Shown piece by piece: positions 1 to 6,225 of a DNA stretch of 13,968 nucleotides. The stretch comes from Bacteroidota bacterium (GTDB lineage: Bacteria; Bacteroidota; Bacteroidia; Flavobacteriales; Flavobacteriaceae), in contig JAACDD010000001.1 of assembly GCA_009937085.1 (NCBI GenBank), forward strand, positions 1-13,968, written 5' to 3'. Numbering within the stretch: position 1 is the stretch's first letter; every line of letters starts with the position of its first letter. A model generated the notes under the pieces. That model saw only the letters and a program-made list of their open reading frames with translations. It was not told where the DNA came from and ran no database searches. The translations under genes were made by a program, and so were the position numbers.

Positions 1-281
1 CAAATGAAGATCAAGTGGTTGTCTTGGATCAACACAGCGGTATACTTAAACGTAGCTCACTCGCAGCGCTTTTTGTTCAAAAAGAGAACGTATGGGTAGC
101 AGCAAATGACGGAGAAACCGATTTTGATACCCCCTTAACCATCACAAGTATTGAAAAAGTAAACGTGTTTCGCAATGGAGCGCGAGTAGGCTTCACTGCC
201 TTAGATAATGACACCATTAAACTGGAAGCCGAAGCAACTTGTTTTAAAGGAGACGAAATACGTATTGTACAGCTACAATAA
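1..281 (+). CDS. 3' end of an exported fibre-like protein gene (partial)
   Basis: The reading frame is open from the window edge (first full codon at 3) to TAA at 279-281, so this is the C-terminal ~92 residues of a longer protein; a GTG at 15 is in frame but is unlikely to be the start. The fragment aligns end to end with the C-terminus of the next gene: VVLDQHSGILKRSSLAAL matches VVRDEASGELKKLLATDL, followed by a shared 'DG-T-FD' and 'V-VFRNGA' motif and a closing 'GDEIRIV' against 'GDIIEVH'. The 'FRNGA...GD.I.V' arrangement resembles short beta modules common in phage tail fibres and large Bacteroidota surface proteins (family knowledge, not a database hit). The precise function is unknown. 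It lies 47 nt upstream of its paralogue on the same strand, suggesting tandem duplication. Confidence 0.8.
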   Translation, partial: NEDQVVVLDQHSGILKRSSLAALFVQKENVWVAANDGETDFDTPLTITSIEKVNVFRNGARVGFTALDNDTIKLEAEATCFKGDEIRIVQLQ

Positions 282-328
282 AATATTAAAACGATGTATA
301 AAAAAATACTAATATTAAATTCTAAATC

Positions 329-1084
329 ATGAATACATATATATCACAATTAACCACAAACAGCCTAAGATCTTTTTTGGTTCTTAGTCTTTTCTTTCTT
401 TTTGGAAGTATAAGCGCAACGGCGCAACAAACTACTGGAGATGTTACCAAGCAAACCGTGATTAATCCAGGGACTACTGCTCTGGACGGATCAGTACGAG
501 TAATTGATAATAAGGGTACCATTAAATACTTACAAGTACAAAATGGATTAACTCTTATTTCTAACACTACTGCTGACGTTACGACTACCACATGGCAGTT
601 AGGGGGAACACTTACAGATGACACTTATATAGATGTAGACGGTAATGTTTTTTCTCTTGACGGTTTGAAATTAGAAACGGGTGATGCTGCTGTAAGCGCA
701 ACTACCCAAACCGGACATGATGCTGGTACAACCACTATGGTTTCTTCAGATACTGGATGGACACTTGTAGTACGTGATGAGGCTTCAGGAGAGCTTAAAA
801 AATTATTGGCTACAGACCTTATCAGTAGCGGGCAAACCTATTTTACGGTAGCAGCTGATGGAGATACTACCTTTGACTTAGTAACAGCAGTTCCAGCACT
901 TACAACCGCTCCTTTACCTGCATTTGCTCAAGTTTTTGTGTTTCGAAATGGAGCTAAATTATTGGCAGGTGTAGATTACAGCATAACGACACCTTCAACG
1001 GTAATGCTTGATCCTGGAACAATAGCGCCTAACGTATGGAATACGTTCGCTGGAGATATAATTGAAGTTCATTATTTTAAGTAA
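329..1084 (+). CDS. Exported fibre-like protein, paralogue of the preceding gene
   Basis: This 251-aa protein has a signal peptide: polar start, hydrophobic stretch about 15-28, and likely cleavage near SATAQ (residues 29-33). Residues 58-66 carry the motif VIDNKGTIK, which recurs in the next gene just after its signal peptide. Residues 88-115 (TWQLGGTLTDDTYIDVDG...) match an 'ELGGTLT...T.I...' motif I associate with large repeat-bearing flavobacterial surface and fibre proteins. The C-terminal ~110 residues are homologous to the preceding partial gene and end with the module VFVFRNGAKLLAGVDYSIT ... GDIIEVHY, a phage-fibre-like beta unit. No T9SS sorting domain, lipobox or enzymatic motif is visible. 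The ATG at 329 is the first in frame and places the signal peptide correctly. Export is well supported; the role, perhaps a surface fibre or adhesin subunit, is inferred. Confidence 0.85.
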   Translation: MNTYISQLTTNSLRSFLVLSLFFLFGSISATAQQTTGDVTKQTVINPGTTALDGSVRVIDNKGTIKYLQVQNGLTLISNTTADVTTTTWQLGGTLTDDTYIDVDGNVFSLDGLKLETGDAAVSATTQTGHDAGTTTMVSSDTGWTLVVRDEASGELKKLLATDLISSGQTYFTVAADGDTTFDLVTAVPALTTAPLPAFAQVFVFRNGAKLLAGVDYSITTPSTVMLDPGTIAPNVWNTFAGDIIEVHYFK

Positions 1085-1117
1085 GCATAAGCAATATTCC
1101 AGTTAACTTGATTTAGA

Positions 1118-1182
1118 ACAAAGATTAGGATGTTGTTTTCTACAACATTAGAAAGTTAAACCAGCAACATCCTGATTTTTGT
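1118..1182 (+). terminator. 18-bp intergenic hairpin, possible terminator or attenuator
   Basis: Positions 1118-1135 pair along their full length with 1165-1182: 18 consecutive pairs, two of them G-U, around a 29-nt loop. It sits in the 128-nt gap between the 251-aa and 288-aa protein genes. The 3' arm contains a run of five U but no separate U-tract follows, so it may be a terminator, an attenuator or a processing and stability structure. The G-U pairs favour function as RNA read in the + direction. Confidence 0.5.
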
Positions 1183-1212
1183 CCTACCAGCGTCCTTTTA
1201 AAAAAACAGACA

Positions 1213-2079
1213 GTGATCTTTACCACATCTCATTCCAATAGCTTAAGCGACTATATTATTGACTATACTATTACAGTATTATGCGGCTTACTGTTGCTGT
1301 TTGCTGGACCAACTGCCATGTCACAAGCAATACCTGCTATTGACAACAAAGGAACCATACACACCATTTTCAATGGAATGTCTGACTGGGCATTGGAAAA
1401 TTCCTATGTACAGGGACAGTATGTGGTACGTGATAATGCTATTTATCATGCTAATGCTGCCATACCAGTCAACACCCCTTTTGCTGTAAGCAGTTCGGGT
1501 GCAACATGGACACTTATTTCTGCATCGATGAGCAGTACGCTACGTGCTTCTGTTGGACCATCTTTCGTACTGGAAAACGAGCACAGCAACCGTAAACTGT
1601 ATATAGAACCCAATGGCAGCGTGACAATTGATGCCAATAGGCTAGTAGACGGTTTTTCGTTGATGTTAATTAATCATAGTGGAGAGGATAGTAATATAAC
1701 CTTTACCAATTTTACAGGCGTATTTAACCTCAATTGCGCTAAAAGCAACATTACCACAAACGCTAATTTTACGTTGGATTACTTGGAATCAGTCTTAGTA
1801 ACCGTTACCATTTATGATACAGACAAACACCTAAATATTCATTGTATGCAACTTGGATTTCAACAGGTTGCCAACGAAATGATGTTTGATGGTACAGACG
1901 ATACAGATACGGCTAACGATGCGTATTATTATATCTCTAAGCTTGTAAACGGCGCTTGGAAAGTGACGCGCTTAGACAAAAACGATGTTAATGCTGATGC
2001 TGTAGCCGACATAAGTAACAACCCCAGCGTTACGACCCAACCCACAACGCTGGGCGCTTGTTCGGCTCTATCCTTTTAA
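1213..2079 (+). CDS. Exported protein with chitin-binding-like (CBM5/12-type) motif
   Basis: A 288-aa product. The frame is open from 1129 with no ATG before the signal peptide, so GTG at 1213 is the best start. The hydrophobic segment is at about 19-31, with likely cleavage near AMSQA (35-39). Right after it comes IDNKGTI (43-49), shared with the 251-aa protein upstream. Residues 59-102, with W...YVQGQYVVRDNAIYHANAAIP...W, follow the aromatic spacing of CBM5/12 (ChtBD3-like) modules, which bind polysaccharide in chitinases and also occur in phage fibres. The rest is beta-rich. The C-terminus (DAYYYISKL, ISNNPSVTTQPTTLGACSALSF) resembles the ends of other flavobacterial surface proteins as I remember them. 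Its stop lies 3 nt before the next ATG, suggesting translational coupling. Binding to glycan is inferred; the export signal is clear. Confidence 0.8.
   Translation: MIFTTSHSNSLSDYIIDYTITVLCGLLLLFAGPTAMSQAIPAIDNKGTIHTIFNGMSDWALENSYVQGQYVVRDNAIYHANAAIPVNTPFAVSSSGATWTLISASMSSTLRASVGPSFVLENEHSNRKLYIEPNGSVTIDANRLVDGFSLMLINHSGEDSNITFTNFTGVFNLNCAKSNITTNANFTLDYLESVLVTVTIYDTDKHLNIHCMQLGFQQVANEMMFDGTDDTDTANDAYYYISKLVNGAWKVTRLDKNDVNADAVADISNNPSVTTQPTTLGACSALSF
2023..2054 (+). other. 9-bp perfect hairpin at the 3' end of a coding region
   Basis: CCCAGCGTT at 2023-2031 is the exact reverse complement of AACGCTGGG at 2046-2054, with a 14-nt loop. It lies in the last codons of the 288-aa protein gene, 28 nt before the next start codon. 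It could affect coupling or mRNA processing at the junction, but no U-tract supports termination. Confidence 0.4.
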
Positions 2080-2082
2080 ATC

Positions 2083-4188
2083 ATGAAAAAATTCAAAACA
2101 TTTTTTAGAGTTCAGTTATTTGTGGTGTTGGCTTTTTCTACACTTGCTTATGCTGGTTTTACCTTATCAGGAACAACTATTATCCAAACAGGTACAGATA
2201 CCGACCTTTCGGGATTGATTGGCATTGCTGGGGTTACAAAAAACGTGGGGCAATATACGCTTGACGGAGTGCGTTTAGAAGTAAATGGCAATCTAACAAT
2301 GAATGGCTATGTTGAGCGGTTACGATTCATTAATTCACCAACCACAGGGCAAAATAACTCAAAAGCACAGATAGCAGTTAGAAGCGGTGCTACCTTCACT
2401 GTGGAAGCCAGTAGAACCATAAATGGTAATACCGTGAATAGAGTGCTACCTGTAATTGATTTTGGAAAGTTTGGTATTGATTTTGGAATTCAGTCATTTG
2501 TTAATCTCCGTAGACATTTAGAAAGCGATGTTGGCTCGACAGTAAATTTGTCAGGAGTGTTTACGGGCAATACTAATAATAATGGTCTAGCTTATGCATT
2601 CGATGGTACAACTAACTTAATAGATGTTTATTTTATCAATCAAGGTTTTAATCAAGGTTCAAATCAGCAAGTAGCTTTTGCACGCGGTGCCAATATCACG
2701 ATCAATAATGCTAATGTCGTGGGCTATGCTTATACCGACCGTGGAGGCAATTTCTTATCTGTAAATGGATTTTCTGTCGCAGAAGACAGTGAGGGATTCG
2801 TATGGAATGGCATCATATTTACTACCCCTCAATATCTTGCTATTGAAGGGTATGACTCGAAACAAATATCGGGTAACCACTGGCGCACAAGCATCGGAAA
2901 TGCAGGGGCAGTAGGTAGTGTAGCAGAACTAATTAACAGTTCGGTTGGGTTAGGACTTAGTTATACAAATAGTACTCCTGCAGACAATCATAGATTGATA
3001 ATTTCCAATAGATTAAACATCACACCCACTGACGACTCTTTTTCTAGTATAGCAGCAACAGTCTATGGAGTTGATATAGATAATGGAAACCGTGATGTTA
3101 ACTTTACCCCATCAGGGCAAAGTCTTATAGCGGCAAGTGGAGATATTGAATACATTCAAACAGGGTCAAACATCACTTTTGATGTAATTTCAGGAATATT
3201 TAACCCTGATGGATCACTTGATGCACGAGGCGTTTCTGGCGGGGCAGATTTAGATTTTTATGCAATAGGATATTTGTACAAAACAGCAACATTTCGACCG
3301 ATACTTACAGGCCTTGGGGATAAAAGTGTATCGCCTGTTCTGCTTGATGATACTTCTATTACAGAAACGGATAAATCAGTTGTTGATGCATATACCGAAA
3401 TCAATACGCTTGATATGCTTTATGACCGCGCCAAAAGCTGGAAAGTGGCTGTTGCTAATATTAAGTTACCGACTATGGATACGCAGCTTATTTCTAGCAA
3501 TGGAAACACGTTAGATTTGGGCGATTATGACTTAGTGGTAGACGCCACCGCTAGTAGTGCTTTTGACGTAGATACCACCAACAAGATTATTACCGTTAAA
3601 AGTACCGATTTACTATCAGGTAACAATTTTACTGCAATCAATACCACAGGTACAGTTTTCACTACCAACGGCGCGCAAATAGACTTTGGATATACCGATA
3701 GCAGCGGAATTAATAAGTATGTGCGGTTAAATAACCTTCTGGCGTGGAATGTGAACGTCATCGATAATACGAATCCTTCTGCTCTTACCGATATTTTATC
3801 AGTATCCGCTTTTACAGGGGACTACCGCAATCACTTTACCTATAGTGGCGAGACAGAGATTTTGGTTGAACTTACGTATGAAGATGTTGTCTTCTTTTCT
3901 GAAGTTTTTTTGCAGTCTGACATGAATTTTATTCGTTCCAATTTTGTTTTAAAAGCCACTGAAGAGAATCAAGAGCGGATGCTGTATTTGTTAGAAAAAA
4001 TCCTGCTTCACGAAGAAGGCATTAGTGAGACACTTCGGTCCACCACACCCAACGGAGTTATTAACGTGACTACCACAACAACGGATTCGGAAGCTACGCT
4101 TGGGAATCAAGGCGAAATAATCAAGCTTATTGAAGGCGTTATAAAAAAAACAACGGCTACACGCGAAGTGTTAAAACAAAAAGAATAA
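2083..4188 (+). CDS. Large exported beta-rich surface protein with helical C-terminal tail
   Basis: This 701-aa protein has a clear signal peptide (MKKFK, hydrophobic 8-22, cleavage near AYA at 22-24). Residues ~25-420 are rich in G, N, T, S and alternating hydrophobics, as in beta-helix or adhesin folds. Residues ~440-590 include VDAYTEINTLDMLYDRAKSW followed by 'GNTLDLGDYDLVVDATASSAF...ITVKST', a pattern I associate with tail-fibre proteins of marine phages and with large bacterial surface proteins. From about residue 600 the composition changes to charged helix (EENQERMLYLLEKILLHEE), a Thr-rich linker and a last helix, which could be an oligomerisation or anchoring region. No T9SS domain is present. 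The start lies 3 nt after the previous stop and its stop 2 nt before the next gene, so it is the middle member of a coupled trio. Function is unknown beyond probable surface structure. Confidence 0.85.
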   Translation: MKKFKTFFRVQLFVVLAFSTLAYAGFTLSGTTIIQTGTDTDLSGLIGIAGVTKNVGQYTLDGVRLEVNGNLTMNGYVERLRFINSPTTGQNNSKAQIAVRSGATFTVEASRTINGNTVNRVLPVIDFGKFGIDFGIQSFVNLRRHLESDVGSTVNLSGVFTGNTNNNGLAYAFDGTTNLIDVYFINQGFNQGSNQQVAFARGANITINNANVVGYAYTDRGGNFLSVNGFSVAEDSEGFVWNGIIFTTPQYLAIEGYDSKQISGNHWRTSIGNAGAVGSVAELINSSVGLGLSYTNSTPADNHRLIISNRLNITPTDDSFSSIAATVYGVDIDNGNRDVNFTPSGQSLIAASGDIEYIQTGSNITFDVISGIFNPDGSLDARGVSGGADLDFYAIGYLYKTATFRPILTGLGDKSVSPVLLDDTSITETDKSVVDAYTEINTLDMLYDRAKSWKVAVANIKLPTMDTQLISSNGNTLDLGDYDLVVDATASSAFDVDTTNKIITVKSTDLLSGNNFTAINTTGTVFTTNGAQIDFGYTDSSGINKYVRLNNLLAWNVNVIDNTNPSALTDILSVSAFTGDYRNHFTYSGETEILVELTYEDVVFFSEVFLQSDMNFIRSNFVLKATEENQERMLYLLEKILLHEEGISETLRSTTPNGVINVTTTTTDSEATLGNQGEIIKLIEGVIKKTTATREVLKQKE

Positions 4189-4190
4189 TT

Positions 4191-4703
4191 TTGAAACACA
4201 TATACCCAAAGCATTTAACCGCATTTTTTTTACTTTTCACAGTTTTTTCTTTTGCTCAGACCAAAATTCTGCGGGCGTCACTATCTACCGCCCCACAAAC
4301 GGTACGCACCGACGGTTTTACAGTACAACAGAGTATTGGTCATATGGGACTTATACATACATCTGCGCAAGGTGGCAATACGGTTATAAGCGGCTTTTTG
4401 ATGCCCCAGAATTTTGCGCAAAATTCGCAACAAATCACGCCACAGCCATCCATTGAATGGCAGCTGCACCCCAATCCTTTTTCCACACACATCAATATAG
4501 ACTTTTCTGCTCCTGTTAGTGGAGATATGCGTCTTTTACTGTTTGATGTTGCTGGAAAATTGGTGATGGAAAAAACACTTGAAGCCAAACAGCAACAGCG
4601 TATTCCCATGGCGCATCTTGCCCAAGGGGAGTACATCATAAACATATCCGTTTTAGAAAAATCGTTTAGCGCACAAATTTTAAACTACAATATTGAAAAA
4701 TAA
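4191..4703 (+). CDS. Small T9SS-sorted surface protein
   Basis: A 170-aa protein starting at TTG 4191, 2 nt after the previous stop. No ATG precedes the signal peptide (KHIYPKH, hydrophobic 11-21, cleavage near SFAQ), so the non-ATG start is the only sensible one. Residues 40-72 (DGFTVQQSIGHMGLI ... VISGFLMPQ) match the 'SQSIGQ...QGFIQP' domain common in secreted Bacteroidota proteins. Residues 92-170 are a typical type A T9SS C-terminal sorting domain: LHPNPFSTHINIDF, then LLLFDVAGKLV, then LAQGEYIINI. Such domains direct crossing of the outer membrane and are usually cleaved on attachment to surface lipopolysaccharide or on release. As the last member of the coupled trio, it could be the surface anchor or partner of the two larger proteins upstream; this is inferred. 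Confidence 0.88.
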   Translation: MKHIYPKHLTAFFLLFTVFSFAQTKILRASLSTAPQTVRTDGFTVQQSIGHMGLIHTSAQGGNTVISGFLMPQNFAQNSQQITPQPSIEWQLHPNPFSTHINIDFSAPVSGDMRLLLFDVAGKLVMEKTLEAKQQQRIPMAHLAQGEYIINISVLEKSFSAQILNYNIEK

Positions 4704-4710
4704 CGCAAAA

Positions 4711-4960
4711 GACTGCTACTGCTATTTTAAGTATGCCACGTTATTTTTTCTTGGTTAAGAGCCTAACGGCCCAGACCTCTAAGGTTGGTGACTACAGTAT
4801 GCTTTAATGCTAGTGCTTGAGCAATTAAGTCATTTCCTTGCTGCAACTACCACCGTTAACATGATGGCCGCTACTACATTTACAGGGGCGGGTTATGATG
4901 ATGGTACCATAAATAGTATGACCTACAGCGCCACTATCATCCGCAAATCGAATCGTACAT
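4711..4960 (+). pseudogene. Decayed 5' fragment of a T9SS-family gene, related to the gene at 5306
   Basis: This stretch aligns with the 5' part of the intact gene downstream but is broken by stops and frameshifts. At 4720-4755 it reads CYFKYATLFFLG then stop, against CYFKYTVLPLLC in the intact gene. In another frame it reads SLTAQTSKVGDYS, against SLSAQTSYVGNGS, followed by in-frame TAA and TAG. From about 4852 it reads TVNMMAATTFTGAGYDDGT, against TINMTAASTFTGTGFVTGA; over 41 nt (4852-4892 against 5483-5523) I count 33 identities by eye. It starts immediately after the stop of the 170-aa T9SS protein. The T9SS tail and most of the body are missing. The limits are approximate. Confidence 0.75.
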
Positions 4961-5305
4961 AATAAATAATGGTAAATGAAATAGTAATACGTTTGGACAG
5001 AAACAGTCTTAACGTAATTGAACCATAATTTTTCTAAAATAAAACGTAAAAAGCACAAAAAGTAGTACTTTTCTTATACACCGACTTTCAGACTTTTTTT
5101 GTTTATTCATCCGCTCTCAACGTAGCTTCACCCCCCTTTTCCTTCGTGTTCGAAAAACCCCATTTCATTTTGGTACACCCCAAAATAAATTTGTCTCATA
5201 ATATTTTCAGTATCTATAAAGTATTAAATATTGTTAAAAAAATATTTAAATTTGAAAACAAAATTTTACACCTGCAGAAAAATAAACCAAATAAAACTAT
5301 GTGTT
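4961..5305 (+). other. AT-rich leader region upstream of the 300-aa T9SS protein
   Basis: No coding gene is supported here. It contains three exact matches to the Bacteroidota -7 consensus TAnnTTTG (4988-4995, 5186-5193, 5247-5254). None has a TTTG/TTG -33 box at the usual 17-23 nt spacing; the nearest such boxes lie about 13 nt upstream of the latter two. Two weak hairpins are present: AAAAGTA-G-TACTTTT at 5057-5071 and TTTTGG...CCAAAA around 5168-5185. In such AT-rich DNA some -7 matches will be chance. Confidence 0.4.
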
Positions 5306-6208
5306 ATGACGAAAAATTACTTCATAAAATACAACTGCTACTTTAAGTACACTGTATTACCTCTTTTATGTATGATTTTTGGAAGCCTTAGTGCTCAAAC
5401 TTCTTATGTTGGTAATGGCAGTACGTTATACTTTAATGGCAGTATCTTAAGCAGCCAGGAGGTTGTCCCTGATGCGACAGCTACGATTAACATGACGGCC
5501 GCTTCCACATTTACTGGAACGGGATTTGTAACTGGTGCTCTAAACATTACAGCTGATGGCACCACCATAGTGCCTGTAGGAGATGGCACAGAGAAATCTA
5601 CCATTACGGTAACAACCGCAAACAATGACGATCAAGTAAGCGTTAGGTACCATTTTACAGACCCTGCAAGCATCTCAACAGATATAGATCCCGCCTTAAC
5701 CGATTTTTATCTTAGCGATACGGAGTATTGGCAAGTAGAAAAAGTTTCTGGTACTTCAACAGGCTTTACCATCAGCGGGACAGCTGCCCACAGCAGCGCC
5801 ACTTATGAAGACGAAACTCCAACAGCAGGTGGCACCAAGTTGGTGTGGTATAACGGCAGCCAATGGGAAGAGTATTTGGGTACAGACGTAACGGGCTATT
5901 TTAGTTATGTAGGCGAAAACACCACCCTAAGCACGGATGCGTTTGATCCCTCAACAATTAGGATATACCCGAACCCAGTAAAACGTACAGATGGCACTAT
6001 AAATTTTACCGCACCTAGCAGAGTGCAGCAGCTAGATATTACGTTGTACGACCTGTCAGGTAAGGCCATACAAACCTATACCAATGTCCCAGTACATGCA
6101 GGTGAAAACTCCATTAACAAGCCCATTATGACGAGGGGGATTTATTTTCTACATATTTCCTTTGACAAAGGTGAGCACGTAACTACCAAAAAACTAATCT
6201 TAGAATAA
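5306..6208 (+). CDS. T9SS-sorted secreted or surface protein
   Basis: I place the start at ATG 5306 (300 aa), although the frame is open further up, because this gives a normal signal peptide: MTKNYFIKYNCYFKY, a hydrophobic stretch, then cleavage near SLSAQ (about residue 31). The mature part is beta-rich, with 'GTTIVPVGDGTEKSTITVT' and a W-containing stretch, and ends in a type A T9SS sorting domain: IRIYPNPV, then LDITLYDLSGKAIQTY, then MTRGIYFLHISFDKG and TKKLILE. It should therefore cross the outer membrane through the type IX machinery. No enzymatic motif was found. A broken relative lies directly upstream, indicating an old duplication. The stop is 17 nt before the FISUMP protein start, so the two probably share a transcript ending at the 7999-8034 terminator. 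Confidence 0.87.
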   Translation: MTKNYFIKYNCYFKYTVLPLLCMIFGSLSAQTSYVGNGSTLYFNGSILSSQEVVPDATATINMTAASTFTGTGFVTGALNITADGTTIVPVGDGTEKSTITVTTANNDDQVSVRYHFTDPASISTDIDPALTDFYLSDTEYWQVEKVSGTSTGFTISGTAAHSSATYEDETPTAGGTKLVWYNGSQWEEYLGTDVTGYFSYVGENTTLSTDAFDPSTIRIYPNPVKRTDGTINFTAPSRVQQLDITLYDLSGKAIQTYTNVPVHAGENSINKPIMTRGIYFLHISFDKGEHVTTKKLILE

Positions 6209-6225
6209 TAAAAAACACAAACACA

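Noticed and set aside
322..624. 100-codon minus-strand open frame opposite the 251-aa protein
   Set aside because: Shadow of the real gene; no motif, and its Val/Cys-rich composition reflects the Thr/Asn-rich gene on the other strand.
4340..4645. 101-codon minus-strand open frame opposite the small T9SS protein
   Set aside because: Cys- and Trp-rich shadow of a clear T9SS gene; no supporting start context.
4825..5058. 77-codon minus-strand open frame over the pseudogene region
   Set aside because: The opposite strand shows clear homology to the downstream T9SS gene, so this frame is incidental.
5057..5071. AAAAGTA-G-TACTTTT hairpin as a terminator
   Set aside because: Only 7 AT-rich pairs with no GC core; too weak to support termination.
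5231..5305. TTG start at 5231 for the 300-aa T9SS protein
   Set aside because: It would place 25 Lys/Asn-rich residues ahead of a normal signal peptide; ATG 5306 gives a standard one.
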